A DNA stretch of 64,000 nt from Paenibacillus sp. FSL H8-0048 (GCF_038002825.1 NZ_JBBODF010000001.1:3224001-3288000), one strand, 5' to 3'; counted from the stretch's first letter, positions 17,789 to 26,923 are shown. Numbers and translations are program-made. Notes: a model not told the origin generated them from the sequence alone.

Positions 17789-18541
17789 CTAGCCTGCCAT
17801 ATTATTAATGGAGTCCTGCTCCGAGAACACCGAGATATGATCTACGGTTCCTGTGGATTCCGGGATGATGAATTTGAGCTGATACTGCTTGTTGGCCTGA
17901 TAAATATAGATGTTGTGCTCTCCATTCACTGTAGTAGCATCCGGCTTGCCGAGGACTTCTTCAATCTGCTCCAGTGTCAGGTTACGCAGGTCCGGGGCGC
18001 TGGAGCGCACATCGAAAATCTTACTGCCCTTATTGAAGCCGATGACCACCTGCTTGCCCGAATAAGTGGAATAGATCCCTTTGCCTGCCGATTCCTTGAG
18101 GTCCGGCTCTCCCCACGCGGCTTCCACCTCATCAATAAGTCCGGTGTGTGCAGCATATTCAACGCCGGGCACCTTGCCCTGCTTAGCAAGCTCCAGCAGT
18201 TCCTTCAGCTGCTTGCTGCGTTCTTCCGGGGTGGCGGGAGCTACGGTATCTGCTTCAGCCCCTGCAACCTCAGTAACCGTAGACTCTGATGCGGCTCCGT
18301 CGGGGGCTTCTGAGTCAGCAGTTACAGGCTCTGCGCTCGCAGCAGCGCCGTCATCTGTACCAGATTCGCTTACCTGCGCACCTTCTGCTGCCGATGAAGT
18401 GTTATCCCCAGGCTGCACAGTTGCTGTAGCCGCAGCCGTATTGTTAGACGATGGTTCCGTTTTGCCGGAATTACAGGCTGTAAGGCTGAGCATCGCCCCA
18501 ACGATAAGAATACTTGTGATTGTCCTAATTGATGTAGTCAA
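17789..18541 (-). CDS. YjgB-type lipoprotein (DUF4309)
   Basis: A 250-residue lipoprotein with the lipobox LTAC (Cys 23). A low-complexity Ala/Ser/Glu/Thr linker of about 80 residues follows, probably spanning the wall. The C-terminal 140 residues (PGVEYAAHTGLIDEVEAAWGEPD ... GKGIYSTYSGKQVVIGFNKGSKIFDVRSS ... LEQIEEVLGKPD) match the Bacillus YjgB/DUF4309 domain, whose function is unknown. The 3' end faces the 51-bp hairpin array, which may act in its mRNA tail. It is not obviously co-transcribed with the RDD gene upstream. Confidence 0.75.
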   Translation of the reverse strand: MTTSIRTITSILIVGAMLSLTACNSGKTEPSSNNTAAATATVQPGDNTSSAAEGAQVSESGTDDGAAASAEPVTADSEAPDGAASESTVTEVAGAEADTVAPATPEERSKQLKELLELAKQGKVPGVEYAAHTGLIDEVEAAWGEPDLKESAGKGIYSTYSGKQVVIGFNKGSKIFDVRSSAPDLRNLTLEQIEEVLGKPDATTVNGEHNIYIYQANKQYQLKFIIPESTGTVDHISVFSEQDSINNMAG

Positions 18542-18660
18542 GCTGCCATCTCCTTCGTTATGGGAAACATCTCTTTTGTCTAAACTGTACCCTATGACGC
18601 AGGGGCTGTAACAAAGGTTGCAGGCGCAGATCTACTGATCCAGGTATTATACGCATTGCC

Positions 18661-19230
18661 TTATGTTATGAATCTCCCTGTCTGATCACGGTCCAGTGCT
18701 GTTTTGTTCACCACATAAGTTCGGGCCATCAGATCATGCAGCGCCCGCTTGCGTGGGGTAAATACGATGAATAGGCAATCCAACACCACGACCCAGCCAA
18801 CAAAAGCATTCAAATCCGCCGCAAGCGGACTCCAGTTCACGAGACTGCTTGGGATGGAGGACAACGCCTCGGTATTCAGACTCACAACCACTGCCAGGAA
18901 GCTGTTAACAATAATAAAACTATCCCTGATCAAAGCCTGCCTGAGCACCGGATACCTTCCATTCTCATCAACGATTCTTGCCCCCAAAAGCAGCCTGCCC
19001 GGCGTCCCGCCGTATCGGACAACCATAAATATATTGAACGCCATAAGCAGTACAAACTGTATAAAAAGCGGAAAAGCTGACCCTGCCGACTCTGCCGCCG
19101 GCACTGAAATCCTGGTCAGTAAATAGGTAGGTAGGATAAGAATAAGGGAGTCAATGATATTAATCAGCACTCTTTTCCAAAAGCCTACAAATTCGTATAA
19201 ATTAAGTTCTTCCTCGATCCACGGCTCCAT
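18661..19230 (-). CDS. RDD-family membrane protein
   Basis: A 189-residue protein with three to four hydrophobic segments. After EFVGFWKRVLINIIDSLIL comes a first membrane helix; then GGTPGRLLLGARIVDENGR and, after the last helix, FTPRKRALHDLMARTYVV. These Arg-Asp-Asp type positions and the ALHDLMA ending define the RDD family, of unknown or transport-related role. Ten or so bases of GGGGTGAAAG precede the start. Confidence 0.8.
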   Translation of the reverse strand: MEPWIEEELNLYEFVGFWKRVLINIIDSLILILPTYLLTRISVPAAESAGSAFPLFIQFVLLMAFNIFMVVRYGGTPGRLLLGARIVDENGRYPVLRQALIRDSFIIVNSFLAVVVSLNTEALSSIPSSLVNWSPLAADLNAFVGWVVVLDCLFIVFTPRKRALHDLMARTYVVNKTALDRDQTGRFIT

Positions 19231-19260
19231 ACTTTCACCCCTCCCATAGAATCGAATTAA

Positions 19261-19863
19261 TCACTCGTTCCCCGGCACACTCTTCTCCTCCACAACCCTG
19301 CCCACATGCTGCAAAATCTCAAGATTCTGCTGCACGATGATCCGCTTAGCCTGATACTCCTCGGTTAATGCCAGGATTGCAGGAATCCCCTCTCTCCTGA
19401 AACCGCGGTTCCATTCGAGCAGCATGATCCGGAGATACTTGAATGTCTGCTTATAATTTCCCTGCTCCAATCCCAGCCTGGTCTTCATGAACCTGCGGAT
19501 GACCCGGGCATCCTGTACATAAGCCTTAGGCTGAATCAGAAAAATCAGATCGGCTTGCCGGAAGCTTTCTGTTCCCCACTTGTAATGTACGCCCTCTATA
19601 ATCCACGACTCCGTTCCCATAGCTTCCGCGAGCTTGGCATCCCGCACCTCCGGAGAGTTCTTGGTATTGTCCCTGCGGTCCCAGACAAAATTATCCGTTT
19701 CATAGCACGGAATTCCGTAACTTTGAGCTAATTTCCGGGCGATATATGTCTTCCCGCTCCCGCAGCCGCCTATAATCCGTACTCTAATCTTCAGTCCCTC
19801 CCCTGGAAGATCAAGAATATAACAAATCTCTCTCATATTACTATTCTCTATGTATCCTGTCAC
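19261..19863 (-). CDS. P-loop nucleotide kinase-like protein (FlaR / topology-modulation family)
   Basis: A small adenylate-kinase-like NTPase. The Walker A motif (IIGGCGSGKTYIARKL) is followed by YETDNFVWDRRDN, WIIEGVHYKWG and a basic C-terminal half, as in proteins annotated as DNA topology modulation protein FlaR. The start is unclear: GTG 19863 has GGTGGAG nearby, but the family normally begins only a few residues before the P-loop. A strong GGGGAGGGA site lies there, eight bases before an in-frame ATT (KIRVRIIGG context). Biochemical role unknown despite the name. Confidence 0.7.
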   Translation of the reverse strand: MTGYIENSNMREICYILDLPGEGLKIRVRIIGGCGSGKTYIARKLAQSYGIPCYETDNFVWDRRDNTKNSPEVRDAKLAEAMGTESWIIEGVHYKWGTESFRQADLIFLIQPKAYVQDARVIRRFMKTRLGLEQGNYKQTFKYLRIMLLEWNRGFRREGIPAILALTEEYQAKRIIVQQNLEILQHVGRVVEEKSVPGNE

Positions 19864-19888
19864 TCTACTCCACCCGGTTAAACATTTG

Positions 19889-19921
19889 AAGCCAGCCGAT
19901 CAATGGTTGATGGGCTGGCTT
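19889..19921. terminator. Hairpin between flaR-like and L,D-transpeptidase genes
   Basis: AAGCCAGCC/GGCTGGCTT stem with a 15-base loop lies downstream of the transpeptidase gene. The T tract is poor, so terminator function is tentative. Confidence 0.4.
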
Positions 19922-19990
19922 CTGGAGCCGCAATGTATCGCGGCATCTTGGTTGGATAATCCCTGGCTGGCGCAGCGGTATCCTGCTGCT

Positions 19991-20896
19991 TTACAGCTTC
20001 ACTGCTCCCTCTTTAGCATTCCAGGTGAACGGCAGGCCGAACAGCGGCGTTAAGCTGCCCAGCGGAATGTACAGACGGCCGTCTACAGTTTTGGAGGCCA
20101 GCATATCCACTGTTTTACCGTTCACTTTGGCCTTCGTGCTGAGCGGTTTGTGAACTGCTGTATTCTTGCCGATTGTGATGATAAGCGCTCCGGTTCCCGC
20201 CTCCTGCATCAGGCTTCCGCCCAGCAGCTTCACGGATTCACTCAGTGGAATGTACACCCGCGAATCCTCCAGCAGGAAGGAATTCTTCACCGGCAGCTTC
20301 TCCCCGCCCTTGACAAAAGCTCCCGCAATCATCGTAGAGCCCAGACGGTAGCCGTTCTTCTCGGCAATGGCCGCCATTTCTAGCCCGGAGGTTGTAATGA
20401 TGACCCGGGTGTTCTTCGCAATCTTCGGATACAGCCAGTGAATATCGTCATTGTGCATGCGGATGCATCCGGCGCTGACATATTTACCGATAGAGGATTC
20501 ATTGTTGTTGCCGTGAATGGCATAGGTCGTGCCGTAAGTATCATTTACTTCCAGCCCCAGCCAGCGGTCCCCCAGCGGATTGGCCGGATCGCCTCCGGGA
20601 ATCTTATCCTTGTAATAGGGTCTGTTCTTGATTTTGACCACCATCTTGAAGCTGCCTTCAGGCGTCAGGCTTTTCGTTTTGCCGGTAGCAACCGGAAAAA
20701 TCTTCACCAGCTTGCCATCGCTGTAATACGCCAGTTTGTTCGTTTTTTTGTTCACAATGATCAGATCTGAGGAAGACGATGCCGCAGCGGCCGATCCTGT
20801 GAAGCATGCAGTCAAAAGCATTACAAATACCAGTGTTAATGCGATACTTTTGGGAAAATACGTTTGAATCCGGCTTGCCTGTTCACGCTGACTCAT
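19991..20896 (-). CDS. L,D-transpeptidase (YkuD) with C-terminal stalk domain
   Basis: A 301-residue exported enzyme. The N-terminal signal (FVMLLTACFTGSAAAA) could also be read as a lipobox at Cys 31. The YkuD domain (about 45-155) contains HGNNNESSIGKYVSAGCIRMHNDD with the catalytic Cys, and PEGSFKMVVKIKNRPYY upstream. This domain makes or exchanges 3-3 crosslinks in peptidoglycan. Residues 200-300 are a copper-amine-oxidase-N-like stalk domain (FLLEDSRVYIPLSESVKLLGG ... VDGRLYIPLGSLTPLFG), which probably anchors or positions the enzyme in the wall. Paenibacillus often combines these domains. Confidence 0.88.
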   Translation of the reverse strand: MSQREQASRIQTYFPKSIALTLVFVMLLTACFTGSAAAASSSSDLIIVNKKTNKLAYYSDGKLVKIFPVATGKTKSLTPEGSFKMVVKIKNRPYYKDKIPGGDPANPLGDRWLGLEVNDTYGTTYAIHGNNNESSIGKYVSAGCIRMHNDDIHWLYPKIAKNTRVIITTSGLEMAAIAEKNGYRLGSTMIAGAFVKGGEKLPVKNSFLLEDSRVYIPLSESVKLLGGSLMQEAGTGALIITIGKNTAVHKPLSTKAKVNGKTVDMLASKTVDGRLYIPLGSLTPLFGLPFTWNAKEGAVKL

Positions 20897-21153
20897 AGTT
20901 GCCCCACCTCCAGGTTATGGATGATTCTGGATTGTCTTTTCTACATAGACGTTCATTTGCCGCAATAGTTGCAGCGCAGCCTGTACCTATTCTTATCAAC
21001 TCGTCCCGCCCGGAGTGACGCAACGTTTGCAATATTGTAACCGTTCTTGGCGGGAGCGCCTTCCTTGCCCACCGAAGCATGAATATTCGCCAGCCCTATC
21101 AGAGATAATAAGCCCGCATGACTATAACACCCATTTCAAGGAGGCTAACAATT

Positions 21154-21699
21154 TTGAATATCAACTCATCTGCACAGATCCGGGAATGCGAGCAAATCGT
21201 TCAGCAGCTGATGGCACAGACCCAGCAGGGGACGCAGAATTACCAGCAGCTTCTTCAGCAGGAGCAGCAGGATGCCGCCAAGCTCCAGGAGCTCAGCCAG
21301 CATAACAGCAAGGCCATTCAGATGATCCAGCAGGCGCTGCAGGGCCATCAGACCGCGATGCAGCAGCTGCAGCAGATCTCGCAGTCGGTCAGAGCGATGG
21401 AGCAGTACCCGCAGACTTCCGGCTTCAATACCAATGATATTCATAGAATAAATCCGGAGCACCAGAGCTTTGGTACAGGCATTCAGGGCTTCAACTCTGT
21501 GAATCAGAACTCTAATATGAGCGGAATGGGTACAGGTTATAACTCATCTTTCAGCCCGTCCTTCACTTCAAGCAGCCAGCCGGTGAACTCACTGCACAGC
21601 CCGATCAACGCAGGGATCAACCACCAACCTATGCATACACCGATGTCTGGAGGCTCCTCCTATAACTCTCCAATGAACCAGGGAAGAAGCTTCCAGTAA
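21154..21699 (+). CDS. Glutamine-rich coiled-coil protein, TTG start
   Basis: A protein of about 181 residues of unknown function. The TTG at 21154 is chosen because AAGGAGG lies nine bases before it; the ATG at 21118 has no such site. The first 90 residues are a Gln-rich helical coiled coil (for example IRECEQIVQQLMAQTQQ and KAIQMIQQALQGHQTAM). The last 80 residues are Ser/Asn/Gly/Met-rich and disordered. The composition resembles small spore- or cortex-associated Paenibacillus proteins, but I do not recognise a named family. It stands alone and ends at a strong terminator. Confidence 0.65.
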   Translation: MNINSSAQIRECEQIVQQLMAQTQQGTQNYQQLLQQEQQDAAKLQELSQHNSKAIQMIQQALQGHQTAMQQLQQISQSVRAMEQYPQTSGFNTNDIHRINPEHQSFGTGIQGFNSVNQNSNMSGMGTGYNSSFSPSFTSSSQPVNSLHSPINAGINHQPMHTPMSGGSSYNSPMNQGRSFQ

Positions 21700-21734
21700 G
21701 TAGCGTGGGAGCATAGACCATTCGTTTATCGTTT

Positions 21735-21782
21735 AAAAGGGTTCTCTCAGACCGCAGCAGCGGAAGCTGAGAGAACCCTTTT
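21735..21782. terminator. Strong bidirectional terminator
   Basis: Perfect 16-base arms AAAAGGGTTCTCTCAG and CTGAGAGAACCCTTTT separated by 16 bases, with A and T runs on both sides. It serves the Gln-rich gene and the convergent NAD-kinase-like gene. Confidence 0.95.
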
Positions 21783-21818
21783 GGCATACCGGGCAGTCCC
21801 TGTCGGTCTGCGCACCGT

Positions 21819-22802
21819 TTAAACTACCAGCCTGCCGGTCTTCTCCGCCAGCCCAACCGTCGCTTCCACCCCGGAGTTGAACTCCAGATAATCGCTCTCC
21901 ACACCATCGCTGAAGATCACGCCGTCCTCCGGCATCTGTGAGGTGATACGGAGCGGCAGACGGCTGCTGATTCTCCCGAATACCAGCTCTGCTGAAGTCG
22001 TCCGGCTTGGAAAAGGCTCCCGCACAGTGAAGTACAGCTCGGGATGGTTCCAGGCCAGCCCGCTGCCCGCGCTGACTGCGGCAATCTCCGCAGACACCGG
22101 GGCTGTCCATTCAGCCTCTGCATGCTGCATTTGAGCGGCACGGCTGACGATTCCTGCGGCTCCGGCAAGCACACTCTTGAGCCAGCCCGTGGAGCCAAGT
22201 CCCGTCGAGACAATGATGCCGCTGGAGGACTGCTGCTCCAGCTGCCCGTTCAGCTCCAGCTGATACCGGGCCGAGACATGGGTCCGGCGGCCGATGAACA
22301 GATCGTTCACCCCGTACAGGCTCTGGCCGTCATTCAGCTCCACCTTGGCAAGGGTGACCTCACGGACCTGGCGCTGGGCGCGCAGCACCTCCGTCACCAC
22401 TTGCCGGACTTCCTTGACTCTGAAGGGCAGCAGCACGCCATCCCAGCGCAGCGGATCAGGATTCACTCCGATCAGCGGCTGCTCGTGAAGGTATTTCAGT
22501 GTATTGGCGACCAGACCGTCCTGGCCCAGGACCACAACGGTATCCTCGGCCCCAAAGATGAAATTCGGCACATGCTGCCGCTCCAGCACCTGGAGCCGGC
22601 CGATGGCGCTGAGCTCGGTCACTGCGGTCTCCACCGCCTTGCGGTATTGGAAATCCTCGCTTAAGTAGTCGCTGAAATCGGCGCCCAGCCGTTCAATATA
22701 GAACTGGGCCTGCTGGATCGTATTGTAGCGGACCACCAGCTCCTCCAGGCGGGTCTTGCGTTTGACCAGTATGATTTTGTTCTCCGATCCCCGGGTGCTC
22801 AT
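21819..22802 (-). CDS. Divergent NAD-kinase-like protein
   Basis: A 327-residue protein of the ATP-NAD kinase fold. The nucleotide motif reads VVVLGQDGLVANTL where true kinases have GGDGT. The second motif reads GVNDLFIG instead of NE. The substrate loop SSGIIVSTGLGSTGWLKS corresponds to DGLIVSTPTGSTAY. The Asp of the first motif survives, but the other changes suggest altered activity or ligand sensing. It overlaps the SPFH gene by four bases (ATGA), so the two are translationally coupled. An extra N-terminal 70 residues are helical. It could use NAD(H) for signalling at the SPFH-marked membrane (inference). Confidence 0.75.
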   Translation of the reverse strand: MSTRGSENKIILVKRKTRLEELVVRYNTIQQAQFYIERLGADFSDYLSEDFQYRKAVETAVTELSAIGRLQVLERQHVPNFIFGAEDTVVVLGQDGLVANTLKYLHEQPLIGVNPDPLRWDGVLLPFRVKEVRQVVTEVLRAQRQVREVTLAKVELNDGQSLYGVNDLFIGRRTHVSARYQLELNGQLEQQSSSGIIVSTGLGSTGWLKSVLAGAAGIVSRAAQMQHAEAEWTAPVSAEIAAVSAGSGLAWNHPELYFTVREPFPSRTTSAELVFGRISSRLPLRITSQMPEDGVIFSDGVESDYLEFNSGVEATVGLAEKTGRLVV

Positions 22803-23860
22803 CGTCCGTTACCTCCTCTTTCTGCTCCGGCGCCGCCTGCTGCCGAACCGGCCATGATTCCTTGCAGCAGATCCGGCGTAATGTTAAGCTGGCCGATCTT
22901 CCCGGCGTTCTCCGCCAGCTCCTGGAAGGCGATGGCGATCAGCTTATCCGGGTTCATGCCGACATTCGTCAGCGCCTGCAGAACGTTAGGCGATACATTT
23001 TGCAGCGAATTCATTACCGCCGTCAGCTCGTAAGCCTTGGCATCCGCTTCAGCTCTCTTATTCGCTATGGCCAGCTCAATCAGCGCCTGCTTCTTCTCCT
23101 CCAGCTCCGTATCAAAAATCAGCTGCTCTTCCTTCATCTCATTCTGCTTCTGCTTCGCTGAACGGTCAGAATCAAGCAGCGCCTCACGCATCTGCCGCTT
23201 CTTCGTCTGAACGGCGATCTCTGTATTCAGCTCATTCTCCTTCACCCGCCGTTCCTGCTCAATCGAAGCGTTACGCCGCTCATAGAGCGCATTATCCGCG
23301 TTACGGAGCATCTCCTCCCTGGCCTGCGCTTCCAAGGCACGCAGCGTCTCCTTATTCGGTACAATCGCCAGAATGGACAAGCCCATCAGCTCTATGCCCA
23401 GCTTCTCAATCTCCGCACTCTGGCCGATTTCATGGGTAATCATCTTGGCCAGCCGTTCACTCGACTGGATCGCCTCCTTCAGCGGGAGCTGCCCGAGCTG
23501 CTTCTTGGTCAGGACCTTAGCGATATTAATTACCCGCTGAGCCAGCTTGTGCGGATCGTCGGAGAGATAGGTGTTCTTTTTGAGATTATAGGTGTAGTTG
23601 AGGATCTGGGTGGTCTTGCGGTAATCGACAATCCGGTAGGTCAGCTGTCCCTGGACGGTTACCGTCTGATAGTCCGCAGTAATTTCCTCGAACATGAATG
23701 GAACATCTATCGAGGACACAGGCACCACCACCACCGAAGTCGTCGGCGCATAATAATGAAAAGAAAGCCCGACCCCCTCACGCACTACCTTGCCATTCTT
23801 CACCTTAAGCACATAATCACTGGGCTGAAATTTCACGAACCGGAATCCGAACATGGTCAT
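22799..23860 (-). CDS. SPFH/Band 7 domain protein
   Basis: A 353-residue protein with an SPFH domain at about 20-190 (SSIDVPFMFEEITADYQTVTVQGQLTYRIVDYRKTTQIL ... LGIELMGLSILAIVPNK). An Ala/Glu/Lys/Gln-rich coiled coil follows (190-290), then a short C-terminus ending in Gly/Ala. There is no N-terminal membrane helix, unlike flotillin or HflK. Such proteins form membrane-associated oligomers. It is the first gene of a two-gene operon with the NAD-kinase-like protein; repeated AT-rich motifs lie upstream. Confidence 0.85.
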   Translation of the reverse strand: MTMFGFRFVKFQPSDYVLKVKNGKVVREGVGLSFHYYAPTTSVVVVPVSSIDVPFMFEEITADYQTVTVQGQLTYRIVDYRKTTQILNYTYNLKKNTYLSDDPHKLAQRVINIAKVLTKKQLGQLPLKEAIQSSERLAKMITHEIGQSAEIEKLGIELMGLSILAIVPNKETLRALEAQAREEMLRNADNALYERRNASIEQERRVKENELNTEIAVQTKKRQMREALLDSDRSAKQKQNEMKEEQLIFDTELEEKKQALIELAIANKRAEADAKAYELTAVMNSLQNVSPNVLQALTNVGMNPDKLIAIAFQELAENAGKIGQLNITPDLLQGIMAGSAAGGAGAERGGNGR

Positions 23861-23918
23861 TACCTCCTAGGGGTTGTATTCTGAGTCATCTCTTGAGCAG
23901 AGGGGAACTCAGTTATTA

Positions 23919-23995
23919 ATTAATTGTTATTATTAATATGTTATTAACAACATCATAGCAGACCTTCTTGATATTATCAATATGTTATTAACAAA
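23919..23995. promoter_or_regulatory. Repeated AT-rich operators upstream of the SPFH operon
   Basis: TATTATTAATATGTTATTAACAA (about 23928-23950) recurs as ATATTATCAATATGTTATTAACAA (about 23971-23994). Each carries the near-palindrome GTTATTAAC, and a third partial GTTATTAATTAA precedes them. The two full copies are about 44 bases apart. They look like regulator sites. The regulator is unknown; a Nudix-type NAD regulator (NrtR) is one guess because the partner gene is NAD-kinase-like. Confidence 0.55.
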
Positions 23996-24075
23996 ATTGC
24001 AAAAAAAGTAGCCGCCATATAGATGGCAGCATCTGTGTTCAATTCTATCCTTACCTTCAGGATTGTTTTTCCGCT

Positions 24076-24768
24076 CTAGAGCTTGAGAAGCGTACGGATG
24101 GCTGCGAGCCGCTCCGGGTCTACCGGCTTCAGCGGGTCACCGTCCTCCCGGACTGCCGAACCAAAATGTACCCGGCGCACGCCAGTTCGTGTAACGAAAT
24201 CCTTCAGGTCTGCGGCATTCAAGCCGCTGCCTGCCAGGATGGAGAGCGAAGAACCGGCAGACAGCCGTTCCAGTACAGCAAGTCTCACCATACCGCCCGG
24301 CGTACCTGCAGCAGCAGTCCCGCCGGAGGTCAGGATATCGGTAATCTGCGGATACCGCTTCAGAACCTCTAGAGCTTCAAGCTGGTCCGGCACCTCGTCA
24401 AACGCACGATGGAAGGTAACCTCCATCCCTGCTGCCCGCTCCAGCAGCCGGCTCAGCAGCTCTTCGTCTATCGTCCGGTCCTCCCGGAGCATTCCCATCA
24501 CCACGGACAGCCCGCCTACCCGGGCTATATGGCGGATATCGCGCAGCATGGTCTCCACATCGGATGCATCATACACGAAGGAGCGTGCATGCGGCCTCAC
24601 CATTACTCTCACCGGAATGCTGACCTGCTCCCGGACCGCTTCAATCAAGCCCAGACTGGGCGTTAATCCGCCCTCCCGGATGCCCGTGACCAGTTCAATC
24701 CGGTCAGCACCATAACGCTCCGCTGTGACCGCATCACTTACTGTAGTTGCTATAACCTCTAACAGCAT
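24076..24768 (-). CDS. cutC: CutC-family protein
   Basis: A 230-residue TIM-barrel protein. The N-terminus LEVIATTVSDAVTAERYGADRIELVTGIREGGLTPS and the core VRVMVRPHARSFVYDASD, then VTFHRAFDEVPD and ILTSGGTAAAGTPGG, are classic CutC. It was named for copper tolerance in E. coli, but a direct copper role is disputed. It stands alone, reading towards the SPFH upstream region; no copper-responsive site was recognised. Length is normal. Confidence 0.92.
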   Translation of the reverse strand: MLLEVIATTVSDAVTAERYGADRIELVTGIREGGLTPSLGLIEAVREQVSIPVRVMVRPHARSFVYDASDVETMLRDIRHIARVGGLSVVMGMLREDRTIDEELLSRLLERAAGMEVTFHRAFDEVPDQLEALEVLKRYPQITDILTSGGTAAAGTPGGMVRLAVLERLSAGSSLSILAGSGLNAADLKDFVTRTGVRRVHFGSAVREDGDPLKPVDPERLAAIRTLLKL

Positions 24769-24980
24769 AAATTGCTACACTCCCCTTCTTAGTCGTAATC
24801 CTTGTAAGCCGCTTTACCTTAGTATAATGATAAACATAGTAAATAGCAGGTAGATTCCTGACTATGTCAGTACTGGACCTGCGACCAGTATTTTTCCCGC
24901 CTTTTGGAGAGTGTGTTCTCGGGATGAAGCCTCTATACTGAAGAAGTTGAAATTTGGAAATCCGGAATGGAGTGCCCTGA

Positions 24981-25655
24981 ATGATAAGACAAAGTATAGA
25001 CGCGTGGAAAATATTAATGCTCTCCCTGCCCAAAGGAATCATCGCCTTCATAATTGCTGTTACAGGTCTGTGTGCAAGCCTGCCCCTGATTATTATATGG
25101 GTGGGGCTGCCGCTGCTGGCCCTGACCTTGGCCTGGTGCCGCAGCATGATGTCCAGTGAACACAGAACAGTTGAAGCCTGGTCCGGCAGCAACAGCCGAC
25201 GGGGAACCGGGAAGCCCGCTGTTATAGCGGATCCTGCCCCCGCCTTCCGCTGGGAGGGGCTGCGGACATTAGGACACCAGCTCCGTGACAGGGAATCGTA
25301 CCGGGGAATCCTGTACAGTCTCCTCCAGCTGCCCGCAGGGATTCTGGGCTTCACACTTGCGCTGGTCCTGCCTGCGGTGGCCTTCAGCGCTCTTCTGTCA
25401 CCTGTGGCTCAGCGAATCAGTTCATCGGTATTCTCCTATGATCTTAATATGCTGGACCCGGAGGTCTTCTTCTTCCTGTCCGGCACAACCTCAGATGAAC
25501 GCTCGTGGATGCTATGCGGAACCGGATTTGTACTGCTGCTGCTTCTGCCGCTGCTGCTTGTGGGTCTTGGACGTCTGTACGCGGCCTGGATCAGTGCAGT
25601 GTCAGGAACCTCTGTGAATTCCGGCAGTACCCCGCTTGAAGTCATACATACCTGA
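24981..25655 (+). CDS. Membrane protein with 'sensor'-type domain
   Basis: A 224-residue protein with two pairs of hydrophobic segments (about 17-53 and 108-135, then 170-200) around a hydrophilic loop. The pattern PKGIIAFIIAVTGLCASLPLIIIWVGLPLLALTLAWCR, followed by YRGILYSLLQLPAGILGFTLALVLPAVAFSALLSPV, matches the putative sensor domain found at the N-terminus of some histidine kinases, here alone without a kinase. GGAG lies eight bases before ATG. The next gene in the same direction follows after 110 bases. Confidence 0.6.
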   Translation: MIRQSIDAWKILMLSLPKGIIAFIIAVTGLCASLPLIIIWVGLPLLALTLAWCRSMMSSEHRTVEAWSGSNSRRGTGKPAVIADPAPAFRWEGLRTLGHQLRDRESYRGILYSLLQLPAGILGFTLALVLPAVAFSALLSPVAQRISSSVFSYDLNMLDPEVFFFLSGTTSDERSWMLCGTGFVLLLLLPLLLVGLGRLYAAWISAVSGTSVNSGSTPLEVIHT

Positions 25656-25766
25656 TCTCTTCCCGCATATCTATTAATAGTTCACTTGCCAAAGCTTACC
25701 AAGCGGGTTGTGCCCGTATTGATTGAAGGACGGGCGGCCCGCACAACCTTGTGAGGAGGCGGTTCA

Positions 25767-26369
25767 GTGCTCATGATCCTGGTGTATCTGTTTGCTGTGC
25801 TTGGCGTGTCTCTCCTGCTGTTGGCTGCGGTTCTTCAGTACAGACTCTCCCGCCCCAAGGCAGCGGGCCACAGCGGGGCTACCCATGCCCTGTCTGCCTT
25901 CAGCCTGAAATTCCCCCAACGGTTCATTACTCCGGACGAATCCCATCTGATTGCCCTGGACGAAGAGGGCCAGGCACTCGCCATCGGGCTGCTGCATCCG
26001 GGGAAGCCGGAGCCGGCGACAGCCACCCTGTATACATTCGATGCCATCCTTGGGGCAGAGATTGTCGAGAATGCCCTGACGCTCAGCAAGGTCAGCAAGA
26101 CCAGCCGGATTACCACCAGTGCACCGAGAATACGGGCAGGTGCCGCCGCAGGCTATGAATTCACAGAGCCTGTCCAGGGCGGCAATCCTGCCGAAGAGAT
26201 CCGCGAGCTGACGCTCAGAATCTATTTCAGCAGCGCAGATACGCCTGTGGTATCCATTCCTTTTCTCCCGCCACGCCTGCCGGCCCGCAAAACAGATCTG
26301 CAATATTCCGCAGCCTTCCTGGAGGCGCAGCAGGTACATGAGAGAATCCGCGACATCGTCTCTGCATAA
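25767..26369 (+). CDS. Single-pass membrane protein of unknown function
   Basis: A 200-residue protein starting at GTG with GAGGAGG eight bases upstream; an ATG two codons later is possible. One N-terminal membrane helix (MILVYLFAVLGVSLLLLAAVLQYRL) is followed by a soluble domain. It has a pattern such as RFITPDESHLIALDEEGQALAIG and VSIPFLPPRLPARKTDLQYSAA, rich in beta strands. No family recognised. It may share a transcript with the sensor-domain gene. Confidence 0.65.
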   Translation: MLMILVYLFAVLGVSLLLLAAVLQYRLSRPKAAGHSGATHALSAFSLKFPQRFITPDESHLIALDEEGQALAIGLLHPGKPEPATATLYTFDAILGAEIVENALTLSKVSKTSRITTSAPRIRAGAAAGYEFTEPVQGGNPAEEIRELTLRIYFSSADTPVVSIPFLPPRLPARKTDLQYSAAFLEAQQVHERIRDIVSA

Positions 26370-26395
26370 GGATTCCTAACCCTCAGAATTCGCAA

Positions 26396-26923
26396 TTACC
26401 GGACAACCGCTGTGAAATCCTCCAGAGCCCGCCCCTGCCTCAGCTTATCAATAATGGTAAGCAGGAAGCTCTCTGCGAGGCTGCCTGGTAATATGGCGTC
26501 CGCAGCTTCATCCAGGGTGAACCAGGCTGCGTGGTCCAGTTCGTCGCTCATGGCACTCAGGTCCTCCGTGTCAGCCACGCTGATGTAATTGAGCATTAAT
26601 GTATTAGACGGGGCGAAATACTGGCTGCGCATATATTCATAAGCAACCACCTCAAGCCCCGCTTCTTCCTTCACTTCTCGGATCAGGGCCGCTTCGGCGT
26701 TCTCACCCTTATTCACATACCCGGCGAGCAGAATGTAATCCTTACGCTTATACTGCTGGATGAGCAGGATTCTATCGAGCTCCCGGTTCAGTACGGCTGT
26801 ACTCACCGCTGTGCTGAACACAGGGAATCTGAAGACGGCGCAGGCTTCACAGTAGGGTACCTCTCCTTCTCCATTGCATTCCTTCATGACCAAAGGCTTT
26901 CCGCATTCCAGACAAAACTTCAA
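26396..26923 (-). CDS. Nudix hydrolase with N-terminal zinc ribbon
   Basis: A 175-residue protein. Cysteines 4, 7, 25 and 28 form a zinc ribbon (CLECGKP ... PYCEAC). The Nudix box is GYVNKGENAEAALIREVKEEAGLEV, with the REVKEE core and the leading Gly intact. This arrangement resembles NADH pyrophosphatases (NudC-like) and related pyrophosphatases, though the NudC SQPWPFPQS motif is absent. Substrate is therefore open, probably a nucleotide diphosphate derivative. It is convergent with the preceding unknown gene. Confidence 0.85.
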   Translation of the reverse strand: MKFCLECGKPLVMKECNGEGEVPYCEACAVFRFPVFSTAVSTAVLNRELDRILLIQQYKRKDYILLAGYVNKGENAEAALIREVKEEAGLEVVAYEYMRSQYFAPSNTLMLNYISVADTEDLSAMSDELDHAAWFTLDEAADAILPGSLAESFLLTIIDKLRQGRALEDFTAVVR

